Below, one piece after another: positions 1 to 12,489 of a stretch of 64,000 nucleotides of DNA. The position numbers and the translations under genes are program-made. Source of the stretch: Haemaphysalis longicornis (taxonomy: Eukaryota; Arthropoda; Arachnida; Ixodida; Ixodidae); contig CM023449.1 in NCBI GenBank assembly GCA_013339765.2, positions 19,710,955 to 19,774,954 on the forward strand, written 5' to 3'. The notes under the pieces are model-generated. The model worked only from the letters and a program-made list of their open reading frames with translations. It had not been told where the DNA came from and ran no database searches. Each line of letters opens with the position of its first letter. Within the stretch, counting starts at the first letter, position 1.

Positions 1-88
1 TGTGTATGTGTTAACACCCCCTTCGTTCTTACCGATGGAAATAAAAAAAACACGGGCAGCCGCTGCGGCGTTCGTTATCAGACGTACT

Positions 89-302
89 TTTTTTCCTAAT
101 TTTGGGACTTTGACGCGCCGGAGCTACACCTGGACTATGAGACACGCTGTAGTGGAGGGCTCCGGATTAATTTCGGCCCCCTGGGTATTTTTAACGCGCT
201 TCGAAATCTCGACACACGGGATTATCGTCGCGGCTGGGAATGAACCCGCGCCCTTGGGCATAACAGCGGAACGCCTTCGCCACTGAGCCACCGCGGCGGG
301 TT
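89..302 (-). mobile_element. tRNA-derived SINE, tick type, with target-site duplications
   Basis: Read on the minus strand, this begins with a tRNA-like head. It has a pol III A box TGGCTCAGTGG (280-290) and a B box GGTTCATTCCC (236-246), one position off consensus. The body contains the phrase 'attaatccggagccctcc', shared with the copy at 49155-49405. It ends in a short A-rich tail (T-run on the plus strand after 88). An 8-bp direct repeat GACGTACT lies on both sides (81-88 and 303-310), which indicates an L1-type target-primed insertion. Non-autonomous and non-coding; it would rely on a LINE for mobility. The structure resembles the Ruka-type SINEs reported from ixodid ticks; that name is from memory. 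Confidence 0.85.
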
Positions 303-310
303 GACGTACT

Positions 311-1127
311 GTCTTACTGATCTGGGGCAACTTAGGCTCGAATTACGCGTATTCTACGCATGTATATTCTCAATTATGCCCGCGAACACCTCGTCGCGCT
401 TTTCCGACAACGAACACGTTGCCAATGTATCCGTCAACACATGGCCTTGCTTGAAAGCCACTTTTCTGCTTGGCCGGTTTAAATGCGCGAAGGAGTGCTG
501 GAGGTACCGTTTTTCGCAACCGTTCACAACCATACGTTCATATCGGGGCTTTATCGGTCGCAAGCTACACCTCAGCTTTGACGCGCCTGCTATGGGCCCA
601 AGTTTCGCGCGTGCACATATTTTGTCCCGAGTAAATGACAGGCTTGTGTCCCAGGAATATCACAACATCGTTTCTGCAACGTGGAAACAGTCTGACTCTC
701 TCTCACAGTATGTACGCACCCTCACAGAACGCGGTCCACCCGCGAGACCCGTCACGGCAAAGCACGGCTTGGGGATGACTTGTCACTTCATTCTTGACGA
801 AGATGGTTATGAAAGTGTTAGCGAAGATTTGAATTTCTGCTCCAGCCATGCATACCGTATTTTCACGCGTATAACCCACAGCAAAATGCGAAAATTTCAG
901 TGGTAAATTAGAGTTGAGAATAATAAACGGTTTTTTTTTTCGTTTAGTGCAACTTCACGGCAATGCGCGTTGTGCCGTGAAGCCCCTATGCCGTGAAGCT
1001 CCTGACTGCCTTGCAGTCAGTGTATTCTACTTGCTAAATTTTCGCCTTTTCTGTCTACATAGTATGTGATGCGTTGCTTGAGCAGTAGCTTTGGTGCAGC
1101 CTTTTCTGTATCAAATGTGCGGGAAAT
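311..1127. other. Unassigned interval
   Basis: A 201-codon frame is open on the plus strand (301-906). I recognise no domain in it, it has no obvious splice context, and its 5' end overlaps the end of the SINE. I treat it as chance. A short T-run lies near 931-940. No other structure is seen. Confidence 0.5.
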
Positions 1128-1634
1128 ACGCGAGTATTATTTTGTAGCGTGGGCTACACTGGCCGAGGTTGAGCAGTTTCGCGTGGCTCCTGGAGAGCCG
1201 TGCTGCGCATGCGCGAGGAGCAGTTACGTCACATGGCGCACAGAACGTTGCTCGCTGCCCGGTGTCTTTCACACACCCCACGCCCCCAGCATCTTCGCCG
1301 ACCTCCGTTTCGAACGTGGCGGCCCGGTCCACTTGATGATCATGCGAGGGGTGGCCGGGTGTGGAACCAATGGCTCGTGAGTCGCAGCAACACCGGCGTG
1401 CGCCTGTGGAACCAGCTTAGCTCTGGGGCGATTTGTGACGCTGCGCCGGAGCCGCTTGATAAATATACATGTGTCACATAATGCGTATAGCGTGTGTGTG
1501 TCATTGAAGCAGCAGTAAGCAGTGATAATCAAGCTACTCCTAGACAACCAGGAAAGCTTAAAATAACCAGCTGAACCTCAGCTCAGGCTACGTATATCCT
1601 GGCATAGCCGAGCTAAGCCACTGCTACTTTTCTT
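1128..1634 (+). repeat. Dispersed repeat family E, copy 1
   Basis: Two blocks here recur in inverse orientation at 55305-55645. The first block (about 1137-1246) contains ACACTGGCCGAGGTTGAGCA and GCGCATGCGCGAGGAGCAGT. The second (about 1505-1630) contains CTAGACAACCAGGAAA and GCATAGCCGAGCTAAGCCAC. The middle differs between the copies: copy 1 is about 507 bp and copy 2 about 340 bp. No coding capacity, A/B boxes or target-site duplication could be assigned. It is a non-autonomous interspersed repeat of unknown class. Confidence 0.65.
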
Positions 1635-1749
1635 TCTTTTCCGGCGGGCTGAAAGTAGGGGTGCGGATTATATGCAGGGGCGGGTTATACGCGCGTTAAT
1701 GCGGTATATCGTGTGCAAGGACGGCAAGTGGGCTAGTTGCCTGAGACTG

Positions 1750-2073
1750 ACCATTTCAAAAAACAGCGCGTAAGAGACAGAAACAACAAGAGGACGCGAC
1801 ACAGCGCTGAACTCACAGCTGAAGTTCATTAGAAAGCCAGCCACACACATATATGACACCCTGAACAACCACGCGGCTTCATATCTTGGTGACCGAGTGC
1901 TTATCACTACCAGATGTGATTGCCCTAGGTCGCCAGATATAAAGCGACGTGGTTGTTCAGAGTGTCATATATGTGTGTGTTGCTTTCTAATGATCTTCAG
2001 CTGTGAGTTCAGCGCTGTGTCGCGGTCTTTTCCTTGTTGTTTTCTGTCTTCTTACGCGTTGTTTTTCCGAAAT
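1750..2073. repeat. 325-bp foldback inverted repeat
   Basis: The left half (about 1750-1905) and right half (about 1909-2073) are diverged reverse complements with almost no loop. Shared blocks include ACAGCGCTGAACTCACAGCT (left, from 1801) against its complement AGCTGTGAGTTCAGCGCTGT (right, from 1999), and ACATATATGACAC against its complement. The transcript would fold into a long imperfect hairpin. It ends about 20 bp before the TTAA element at 2096. This is consistent with a foldback transposon or an inverted duplication. Confidence 0.75.
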
Positions 2074-2095
2074 GATATATCCTGTTTGTGATTAA

Positions 2096-2959
2096 AAAGG
2101 CCACGCAGACAAAATTGAAGTTTGTTTTATACGAAATATTTTATGTTTTACAGTGCCCCCGGCGCTTGTCTGGAAGCAAATGATGCTTTATTCATAGAGG
2201 AATTAATCAATTTAGGTTAAAATTTTGATTGCCCTGCCAAATCGTGTGTTTTCATGACGTCTGCAATGACGTCAAACAAACAGGTCTTTAACCTTGTGAG
2301 GAACCTGTTTACCGTTAGTCAACCTAGATGGCAGCTACCAATAGCCGCCAAGGGTCCGGTGTTACTTCTTCTTTGCTTTGCTTTTCACCATATTGTACCA
2401 GGCCTGTTTTGTTCAGGGGAGAAAACTAGATCGTTTCGTGAAACATAGTGCTCCTGCGGACACATATGTCACGTAGACCACCGACCGTCCGCCTAGCCTA
2501 CCGGCCAATCGGCCAGTGTCGTGTGAGACAACCCCACAGCGCCGACATTGCTGTGTGCAGCTTAAACAAGCCATAGGCTGCGTGCCGTACCAACAGCAGT
2601 ACGCATCGCTACTTTCATCGTTACGTGTACTTTCACAACTTACATTGTTTCACCTTACCATTCTTAATGCTATAAAAATAATGTGCCTTAAATTTAAACG
2701 CAAAGAGCTCGGTCTGCAAGCTTATAAGCCCTGCCTAATTTGCGTTTGCTTTTTCCGGCCTCCGCCGATCGCACAGCTGGGCATATGACATCATAGGTTC
2801 TGTTGCGGTAAATGAGCTAGTAGGCCGCATAGCCATTGCATTTTTTTCTTTATTATACAGCTTATTTTAGCGAAGTGTGCGTTAAAAATGGTGTCAGTAT
2901 GATTGTAACGAGGCATTCTTTCGAATGAACTAAACTTCTGTTTTGTCTGCATGGCCCCT
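2096..2959 (+). mobile_element. TTAA-flanked non-autonomous transposon, family C copy 1
   Basis: The ends are imperfect terminal inverted repeats: AAAGGCCACGCAGACAAAAT at the left and a right end complementary to AGGGGCCATGCAGACAAAA. The left flank is TTAA (2092-2095). The right flank is TCAA (2960-2963), a decayed TTAA. The interior matches the other two copies, for example the phrase TTAGGTTAAAATTTTGATT shared with the copy ending at 23790. No transposase frame is present. TTAA target duplication is the hallmark of piggyBac-type insertion, but the termini (AGGGGCC) are not canonical piggyBac ends, so the superfamily is left open. Confidence 0.75.
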
Positions 2960-3048
2960 TCAAGCAGCCGCCGCTAGCGCGGAAAGAAGGAACATCCTCA
3001 GGCTCAAAAACTGTTCATTCGGGCTTGTTGGTACATACTTAGCTTGAA

Positions 3049-3161
3049 AACAGCGCTAGGACAGGACACAGAGAAGGCGACATGAGACTGGGCGCTGTTC
3101 GTGCCGCTGTTCGTGCGCCCAGTCTCGTGTCGCCTTCTCTGTGTCCTGTCCTAGCGCTGTT
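3049..3161. repeat. Near-perfect hairpin, 47-bp arms
   Basis: Arms at 3049-3095 and 3115-3161 are reverse complements with one mismatch (T for C near 3082), separated by a 19-nt loop containing TGTTCGTGCCGCTGTTCGT. The arm includes GGACAGGACACAGAGAAGG. Related GACA/GGACAC-rich hairpins lie at 21736-21860, 28249-28351 and 53728-53835. The sequence resembles the 3' terminal segments of Penelope-like elements, as at 40895-40945. A derived, non-autonomous Penelope terminus is the favoured reading. Confidence 0.8.
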
Positions 3162-3433
3162 ATCAAACCTCGGGCTCGGTGGCGGCGTCATGACAAAATT
3201 TGAGTGGCCTGTTAACAGCAGCCCCTCTAAAGAGCGGGGCACCCAGAGAGACTTGTAGTGCAGAAAAGCTCTTCAGCGATCGAAATTGTGTACGTAAGCA
3301 GCGCGAAATACTTGCAAGCTGTATTGCCATTACAGCTTCCGACACCTTCTTAACTCGCATGTTTCAGGGTAGCAATAGACACAGGAAGGACAAAAAGAAG
3401 AGGGGGGGGGAGAGAATAGCATGGCACCATATA

Positions 3434-4037
3434 CAGTTGAACCTCGCTATAACGAACACTTATATAGCGAATTATCGGCTATAGCGAACTAAATACGAAA
3501 TTTAGTTGGTCACGCTTTATTTCAATGACTCTGGTTCTTTTACAACGGAAATGAAACTGTGGGAACCACGCGCACTAGCGGATATAACGAAGAAAAAATT
3601 GACCAGTAGGCTGAGAAGCTGCTTGGAAAAACTCCCGGCGTCCTAAACTGCATAAGTAGAAAAAGTACCTTTGTTCGCGGACACTGGGGAAAACTTCCTC
3701 CTGCTCAGTGCTCTGAATTGCCACCAGACAAAGATCGCATCCTTCCTCGAAAAAATAGGAACGCAGGCCTGTTTTGTCAAATGAACTTTGTTCTGTTGCA
3801 ATTTCCCGTTTTCTGTTCTGGTTCATTGAGCTTGAAATGCCACAAGGAGAAAGATAAGCGTTACCTTGTTTATAGTAGGTTCGAAGATTGAAATATTGCG
3901 TTTTTTTAGCAAGGATTTTTTCCGGAGCCAGACTGACTGGTTTGAGCCGATTTTTAGCTCCGCTGCTACAACGAATACTGGATATAACGAACTAAATTAC
4001 TGCCCCGATACTACATCGCTATAACGAGGTTCGAGTG
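3434..4037. mobile_element. pogo/Tigger-like MITE, TA-flanked
   Basis: The 604-bp element starts CAGTTGAACCTCGCTATAAC and ends with the near complement ATAACGAGGTTCGAGTG. TA dinucleotides lie at 3432-3433 and 4038-4039. A repeated TATAACGAA-type motif (GATATAACGAA, GCTATAACGAG) marks both ends. TIRs beginning CAGT with TA duplication are characteristic of the Tc1/mariner superfamily, and pogo/Tigger elements often carry this TATAACGAA signature. No transposase frame is present, so it is a non-autonomous derivative. It shares its end type with the element in the Gypsy gag at 36541-37607. Confidence 0.8.
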
Positions 4038-4039
4038 TA

Positions 4040-6215
4040 ACACGTCAGCCCAGGATGAACAAAAAATGGGTCTGTAAAGACCTAGTTGGACCTACATTTG
4101 ATCTAATGCTGAACGTTGATCTACCACTGGACCCCACCCTCCGAAGCTCGTTCCGCTCGCGCGCCGTCGCCAGCAGCATCCTGTCAGCCCCCGTCGGCAG
4201 CTCCAGCTCTCAAGGTGGCTCGCATTGCGCGTGCGCCAGCGCCCCAACCTCCTCCAATGCTGCGCTTCATTGCACCTTCTTAGAGCCCTCCTCCGATTTG
4301 CTGCGCAATCCCCGATTCGCGCTCCTATTTTTTGTACCTCACGATTTTCTGAGCCTCACGACAAGCGTGCTTGAAGCATAGAGATCTAAGGCTTTCGCGT
4401 TTAAAAAAAAAAAAAAGGAATTGCCTGTTCTGCTTTATGTTCTAGGCATCGAAGATGTTCGCCTCCACAAGCTTTACTAAAACAATTCGTTACTTGTAGA
4501 CGTGCCAAACTGACGCGTGTGTTAAGTTTTTACATTTTTTTTTCTTGAGGTGACATACTGTTGGGGTAAGAAACAGACGTTTTTATCGATCAATGCACGG
4601 CAATCGTGCATCGCGCTGCTAATCCAAACAGCTCTTCAAAGGTCAAAATAATATGTCAATTTCGATCAAGCGGCATCCTGCAGAATAACTTGCTTACTTT
4701 CTTCAATACAGGCGTTGCCCTTCTTATATTGCAATCTGACTTCCACCCCTGCTCTAACTCCGTCTTACACGCTGAATCAAAAGTGGATATCGTGCAAGCC
4801 ACTCAAAATGCTATCGAAATATCTGTGAAAATGTTTGCAAAAGAACGTTTGATTGCCCTCGTACAAGCACGAGGACACAGGTCAAAACTATGCATTTCAT
4901 ATTCATGTAAAATGCTGAAGCATATGCGAAAAAGTGGCAAATAAACCTAAGTACAAAACGCAACAAGATTTTCGGGTACCTCGAAAAAAAAAAAAAAAAA
5001 ATAATGTAATCAAATCTCGCTCGGGTATTCAATTCTACTCCACCATACTTCAAAGAAATAAAACTGTGTGTTCCTTTCGAAAAAAAAATATTTTTTTTTT
5101 GGCGAAAAGCCATAAATCTTTCATTTTCTCCCACAATGTCAATGGCCTAATTTAATGCGGTGAACCCGCAAACGAAGTCTAAGCTCATAAAAGTTTTGCC
5201 TCTCTCAGGTACGAAGGAACAGAACATACACTGAGAGGCCAAGCGCACGATGAGAACTATCAAATAATTAAAGAAACTCTTTCCCGGTGTACAGTCACAC
5301 GGCAATAATAATAAAAACTGTCAACGTGGCATGTGCGAACTACATTATTTTCTCGTTAACTCTGGTGCCTGTTTACGGCTACCGAAGGGCAAAATTTGAG
5401 CGGAGTGTGACATCCGGCGAGCCGCGCCAGGTTTTGTCAAAAGAGTGTGACGCCGATCTAGCCCTATAAAATTAAAAGAAAAAAGACAGAGAAACAGGCG
5501 ACGACTAAAAAACGAAGACCAGGGTTTATCGATCGCACAATAACACGCTTGCCTCTCGCGCTATCTCCTCCACTTTTAAAGCGATTTTGGGGCCGACCGA
5601 CATAACGCAGCTGTTGGGTGGGGATTTGTTGAAGAGGCGACAGCGACGAAGAAGACAGACCAGAACGTACGTGTACAACGACCCTCCGAACAATTTTTTG
5701 CTCTTCAAGATGTGGAGAGAAAAAAAAAAACGACAAAAAAGTCACGTTTGTCAGAGTGGGCCCTTTGAAAGCCCTATACTACGACGTGCTATTAGATTTA
5801 GCCCAAGCGAAGAAATGTTGACAGGGAATGGTGGGACTGGAAGATGAAAAAAAGCATAAACTCGAAGCTGTCGACGACAACAACGCCCCCGTCAGCGCAC
5901 TCGGGAAATAAAGGAAAGCAGGGACTTGAAGGTTGCCCGAAAACAGGAGGGAACAGAAGCGCAGAGCTGGGAAACAGGCTCAAAACCACGAGTGTAAATT
6001 TAGGATAGATTTGAACTTCCGAGCGCCAAAAGTCGTATTAAAGCTAAGACGGATTGCCAGACCGGCCACTCTCAGGCGAGCGGCAGTTACGGCCTCGCCT
6101 CGGGTCTCACAATTTCGGCATCGAATGCACTTTTCCGTACTCTCCGAGTTGTTCAAGTTTGTACACAAAAAAAAAAAAGGAGAACGTTTTCTTTTACTTG
6201 GGAGATTGAAAAAAG
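4040..6215. other. Unassigned non-coding interval
   Basis: A-rich and T-rich tracts occur (for example A-runs near 4984-5000 and 6170-6178), together with many short open frames on both strands without recognisable domains. No TIRs, SINE heads or splice-linked exons were seen. Confidence 0.5.
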
Positions 6216-6298
6216 GCAGCGTCTCCTGCCACGCGCGTGGCAGCAGCCACGCCCCCCGGGCAACGGCTGCTGCCACGCGTGACGTCATAATGACGTCA
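6216..6298 (+). repeat. Short repeat with GCCACGCGCGTGGC and TGACGTCA palindromes, copy 1
   Basis: The sequence GTCTCCTGCCACGCGCGTGG, a GGCAAC-GCTGCTGCCACGC block and then TGACGTCATAATGACGTCAT reappear in inverse orientation at about 11965-12097. The palindromes could act as CRE-like and E-box-like sites, but no gene is adjacent. The copies may be members of one small repeat family or termini of something larger. Confidence 0.55.
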
Positions 6299-9200
6299 TA
6301 ACATTAATAATTGTCATTATTTTGTGTAGTGTAGTCCGAAATACATTTTTTTTTTATTTGCAGTAAAAAATAACGCACCATTGAACTGCTAAAACTTTTC
6401 TAAACAAACTTTTTTTGTTCTTGCGGGAGCAGCCGGCGATGCTGCTGCTGCTGCCCCAGCTGCCGTATCGCGCACATGGAGTCGCGTATCCGAAAGCGTG
6501 ACGAAGCTCCGATTTTCTCGGGCCGACAACGTAGATAAACCATTATTTGTTAGAAGAGTTCATATTGTTAGAAGCACTATCTGAAAACGTGAGAAAGTTG
6601 CTTGTGATTATGTATTGCGTGGGGACCCAGCCAGCCTTTCCAGACCCAGCAAAATAGCCGCTCTCGAGTAATGTTGACCTGTGACCGCTTGGTTATGCTT
6701 GGTGTACGCCGATGGTACCTGCGTACAGTTTCAGCGTACGTGAGACGACATCGCACAGCCGACTGGCCCCGTTCGAACAAGCTACGTTCCACACAAGAAA
6801 AGACACCGTCCGAGCGTAATTCTGTGAACCTTCCGACGCATGTGGCGGGCCATCTGCTATCAACAGTTTGCACCACGGCAATTTCCAGAATGCTTAAATG
6901 GGCGACCTGAAATCGCGGTGTGTGTTCTCGAAATGAAGACAACTTAGCAGCGCCAAAAGATAATCAGAATGTACAGTGCCGAGGACGAAGGGTAGTGGCG
7001 GCAACCGTTTTTTACTAGGCACATGTGCGCATTACAATTACAGACAATTGCGCCAAGAATAGGAAAGGTAATCTTTGGTGTCCCCACACATGTACCACGT
7101 ACGTACCACTACAGTAGATCTCCTCTTCTGAAATATTAGCAAGGAAAACTTCCGAAAATCGGGAAGTTCTTATTTTCTAGTGGGCGAAATTGTAGTTTAA
7201 AAATTTGTTTTACACCCACGATACGTTTTATGAGCAGAAAAGTCTTGTGAGCATGCGCCACAAGGATCATAATTGCGTGATATTCAGCGCTTAAAAAGAT
7301 TTCCTAGAAAAGAAACCAAAATTTCGTAGTGGGAATACATGATTCTACAACAGTTTAGGACCTGCGACCTTCAAAAGGTAGACTAGCTAGACGCTTCATC
7401 TCATAGCCACTGCACTGGTATAACTTTCACGTCTCACTGTACCGTGGTGTACGCTATGTTGGCCAGACTTGACTGAGTCCCTCATGCAAAGGAAGTTAAT
7501 TCAGGACACACACCCAGACGATAGGGTCAGAGAAGAGGCAAAACGGTAATAGGAAGGGTTACGCTTGGCCGGCCATCTTCTAATACATACATGCACTCCA
7601 GCATATGAAAACCTATGGGTTCTGCACAGGCTCAATAAGCAACGTCAAAGAGAATCTTAAGATGTGCCTGGAACGTGAAAGCATCTACGGATTGTTTGTG
7701 TAAACAGGTATAAGCAGCGAGCATGCTGCAAATGTAATTGATAGGCAAACGTCAAGGCTTCATGGGGCGAATTTAACAAAAAGAAATGGTTAAAAGATCC
7801 CAATTTCAAACTACATTGATGTTATATGTGCATGCACTATAAACACAGTCATCAGTATGTTAACTGTACGTAAACACTCAAGTGATATGATCAAACGGAA
7901 CTAGAGGCCCCACTGCAATCGCCCAGTTATGTTTCTTTGCAGTGGAATAGGTCGGTATCTGTTAGTCGCACAAACAAGATTCTCTGATGGCATGGAGAAA
8001 TAGCTGGAAAGTGGCTATGGAGCTCCAGCTGCTTTACACATTTTCTGTAAAAACCAGTTATTTGTTTGAAGTTTGCAATAAAATTGATCTCATTTGTTAG
8101 TCTTTTTAATTAATGAACGAAACTTTTCGTGGCCACAAAACAGTGGTCGATAAACAAATGCTCACTTTCTTTGGTGGCTTGTAACGATTCACTAGAATTT
8201 CACATGGCCAACCCAAGGAATCCATGGCTCGTACACTGCAGGGTAGTGCTAGTCCCAAAAACATTTGCCAGGACGACTGGAAACTAGGCGGCCCACAGGC
8301 TCCATAGGTGGAAACCAGTAGCCCACCCACAGTGCCATAAAACAGCTAATGAATGGAGTGAGTCTCTGCTAAATATTAAGCAGGTTCAAAGGGTAGGTTC
8401 GCATTGATAGATTTTGGCCATCGTTCACTGTGCGTAGATTAACTATTTAACGGGCACAATAGTCATTTTTGTTATTTCGGACAGTTTTTGAAGGGTTGCC
8501 TAAATGTTCTTTAACAAAAAAAAAGTGAAAGCTCTCAGTTAGGGATCTCAAAAACGTTGTTTAGCCTCTCCAGCAATTGTCCCAGCCTGAAGGAACTCGG
8601 GTGATAGTTGGTGCCGACTGTCGTCCTCGCTTGCTAGCTCCCTGACCAAGCACATGAATGCAGTGACTAAGAAAGATGGTGACCAAAGTGAGAAGAGAAG
8701 GTGGATCCCGTACAACAGCCCTTGATCATCTAAACACCAGAAAAAAACGCCGATGACTCACAGGCCACGACTAGGGCGTTAAAATACCTTTTGACATACA
8801 TTTACAGGGCATTTACAACCTTTTATCAAAAAAATCTTGATTACACACAGTCCCTCCATGGAAGGGGTTTGTTTCTGACAAGGTCGTTGAAATTTGTTAT
8901 TAGTGACAACATAAACTCATCATTGGTCCCTTTCATTCAGCACACTTACGGGCTTCGTTTTAAAAACCCTGCTGTTTCTATTTCACGTATAAATGAACTG
9001 CTTATGCAATATTCTCTTATTTACCTATGTTCGAAGTAAACTGTGTTATACCGTAAAATGTGATGTGCCGAGTGCATGCAGGTGTAACATTCTTCAATGG
9101 GACATGCAGAACATGAAGCTCAGTGCTGATAAACTTAAATCAGGGAAAATAAAGCTTCCCATGTTGCTTCTTTATTTTTGTAACTATTCTCTCTACCAAA

Positions 9201-11964
9201 TACCTTGGTGGTAACTCAACTAAGCTCACCTTTTCCCTAGGCCTTTATAATTGTTTTGCTCTGCAATTATACATTCTCAGCTGGAGCATGCCTGCTGAAT
9301 TCAGGCCCCAACCACGCTTTACTATTTCTCAATTGCAGCTGTATGAAATGTTGCTCTTTAGGTTTTGCCAATGATTTCCAACAGGCCATTTAATTGGTGT
9401 CAGAACCATTTTATACCTTTAATTGCTATTTATAGCAAACACATTTTGTTGTAACCTCATTCAATGATTTTGTTACCCCGCCAGCCTGGTTCATAAATCT
9501 TTGCGTGAACATGCCCGTCTTGCAGCTAATCTGCATTAACAGACACCACACATTTTGGCTTTCCAGCGTAGCTTTGGTGTCCGCAAAAAGGAATCTTTTT
9601 CTTGGCTCCTCTGCAGCGCTTTGTAGAAAAAGATCACTTGCTGGTTTGGCTTTCCCGCAGGGCTCTAGTGTAGTGCAAGAAAGTATCGCGTGCTTATTCC
9701 TTTTTTGTTGAGGTTTTAATGCTGTGCATCTTCCAGAAGAACCCTGGCATTTTGTTTAGAAATGGAACTTCACAGCACAAACAGTGCAGAGAAAGTAGAG
9801 CTACTCACTTTTTGCATAGACACGGAAGTTTGGCAGATCACTTGTCATTGACAAGCAAGTGTTTGATTTCTGGCTTAAGGTGCAACGCTGGGATAGTTTA
9901 CTAGTTGGAGGGAAAAAAAACAGCACTGATAAACGGTACTGAAATACTAGGAAAGGTGCCGTGATCAACATGGTTTCCATGTGTTGGCAGCTTTTTGGTC
10001 CAGTGTTTTTCATGAATATTTGCCAGGGGGCCTTAACATGGCCTGCTTTTGTGTAACAAAAATGTCAACAGTGAAGCACTTATCAATGCTCACATGCTGC
10101 TCATTGATACCAGAGCAAAAGTACGTTCAGCAGTCATTTTATTGTTAAAGCCACCCATGATCCATACACCTTCCAGCTGTACTGCAACTTTCACAAACAC
10201 CGACAGACATTCACATCCACGCACGTGGCCTTGGCTCCAGTTCTTGCACAAGGTATTAAGAAGTACTCTTGGGAGTGGGCAATGTCACGCTCGACACCAA
10301 CCATTACCCCGAAGTTGTACTTGATGAACTATTTTTTACGCCTGTTGGCTTAAAGGATTGTTTAAGTGCCCGTTTTGTGGAAGAAAAAGAAACAGCTAAT
10401 GGGCACACAACACACAACCCGTGAATGTGTTTTCTAGCAGCTGGCTTCTGACGAGACTTGCATCATTGTTGGGACATTTTATAAAGCCCCTTACCACTAA
10501 GTAAATTCACTTGAGCAATTTTCCAAAACAGTTTACACAGTGCGGAGTTAAAAAGCAATAGAATGTGAAACGTCCCCTCACAATTGGAAACTCTTCCTGT
10601 TCACTACCCCAAAGGCTTTGACAGTAGACGCTTAAGCACGCTTCACCAGTTGCGAATACAAGCATTAGTGTCAAGTTGAACTCCGCAGAGTGCTTTGGGA
10701 AAAGGGCCACTTGGAATTTGTGCATAGACTGCAAGCCTCCGAGATAAGCTCTCATCATCATTAGCCCATCCTGCTGAGAGTGAATGAAAGTATTGTGGCT
10801 GGTTATGTTCAATTCCAACCAAGCCAAACACAAGAGTAAAGAAGGAACGAGCCTATCAAAATACATACTCAAAGCAGATGCAGGAGGAAGTTCTGTTGCC
10901 TAACCAGGTTAGAGGAGGCGAAAGGTACTGGAGCGAAGGAAAGGGAAATAAAAGCCAAGCAGTAATTTTAAGCCTTGCCTATCATTTCATTAAGACTTCC
11001 TAAGTTGAAAGCACAATGGTACTAAGCAACAAATCTGAGCATAGATGAACAATAACTGAATTGTCACTTGTTAACCTTATGCACACCAGACTTTTAAAGG
11101 ACTATTAGCAGAAGTTCCAAACTTGGCTCACACGGCGATCTTATCGGCTGCACTTCTCCCATGCTTGCACAGTTGGAGCTTGAGCCTCCTTGCACAAGAA
11201 GCCAGCCAGTCAGCGAATGGTTTCAGTGGTATCTTGAATAGATATATCTTTGGACGGGCAGTTGGGCTCCACCCACGGAAGTGAACTGCGCTCCCTGCAC
11301 GGATTCTGCAGCGCCACGTGCACAGATCGTTTCTGTGGAATAGTCAGGATACATTTCTCGGCGACAGTACTACTGCCCCGGGGGGAAAAAATTTCAGAAG
11401 CTACATGCGAGATCGGATTGCGTTCGATGATGCCGTGCGCTACCTGACGACACTCGATTCGTGCACACGCTGACACTACGTCGCTCGCTACGGCGCGACG
11501 CGATGGAAAATACTGATCCCTACGTTTTATAATTGAGCCACCACCCCAGAATCAGAACACAAGGCTTGGCATGGAAGAAGCGAGGCACAAGTAGACAACA
11601 AATGCAGGCGCGTAAAGCAAATAGCACGCGAACTGCAAAACAACGTGAAGCTTACAAAATATTAAACGACAACAGTACAGTTCTAGGAGCATGTAAAAAG
11701 CGGGGCGAAGCAGCGTGCAGAAAACAATGCGTTAGGCTTACCAAGACGTGCAACAGCAAGTTCACAAAAAATACCCAATCTAAATAATTACAAGCACACC
11801 TCCCAACAAGAAAAAAGCGCCGCGAGGCAGCCGCTGTACAGGGAGATAAGGACGTAACGATGCGTCAGGCCTGCCATTCGAACCACGGGCGGAGAACATC
11901 GGGACACAAGACGCGAACACCCGGCTGCCGTCGTCAACACAAAAAAGTGGCATGATCAAATGAC
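6299..11964. other. Long unassigned AT-rich interval
   Basis: No coding exon, retroelement domain, SINE head or long microsatellite could be recognised across this 5.7-kb stretch. Open frames are short and do not show family motifs. It lies between the two inverted copies of the small palindromic repeat (6216-6298 and 11965-12097). Confidence 0.5.
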
Positions 11965-12097
11965 GTAAATATAACTTTTGTTTTGTGACGTCACAGGAAG
12001 TCACGTGATTACTTTAGCTTGACGTCACTTCTGCGTGGCAGCAGCTGTTGCCAGGGGGGCGCAGCTCGTGCCACGCGCGTGGCAGGAGACTTAACCG
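11965..12097 (-). repeat. Short repeat with GCCACGCGCGTGGC and GTGACGTCAC palindromes, copy 2
   Basis: This is the inverse counterpart of 6216-6298. It contains GTGACGTCAC, TGACGTCAC, GTGGCAGCAGCTGTTGCCA and CCACGCGCGTGGCAGGAGAC. Homology fades both inside and outside the pair, so a 5.9-kb element with these as termini is possible but not demonstrated. Confidence 0.5.
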
Positions 12098-12489
12098 TGA
12101 AAAAACGCCACAGAAGCATCGGCATCGTTCGAAGGGACATAATTCTTTAGAAAGAATCGATACAATAAAGAACGCAAGATACTAGTGATGGTAAATTCTC
12201 CGAGAGAATTTCTTAAACTTCCACCCTAAGTTCGGAATGACCCTAGGCTGCGCGCGTTCAAAGGTATCGAAGAAAGTGCGTCTTCTTTATTGGTACAAAA
12301 GGAAAACACCCCTGCCAAGAAAGTAAGACCACTGAGTAAGAGCTTTAACGGTAAAGATGAAAAGAAGCACCATTTTTTATTTCAACTTTCCAGAAACTCT
12401 CAAGTTTTGCAATCACGCCCAACCGAAATTGAGGATAAAAAGAACGACAAACGAAGCCCCGGAACGCCTCACGTTGTACATCTGGCGAG

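Noticed and set aside
301..906. Open plus-strand frame of 201 codons
   Set aside because: It starts at a SINE end, has no family motif and no splice context; composition does not differ from its surroundings.
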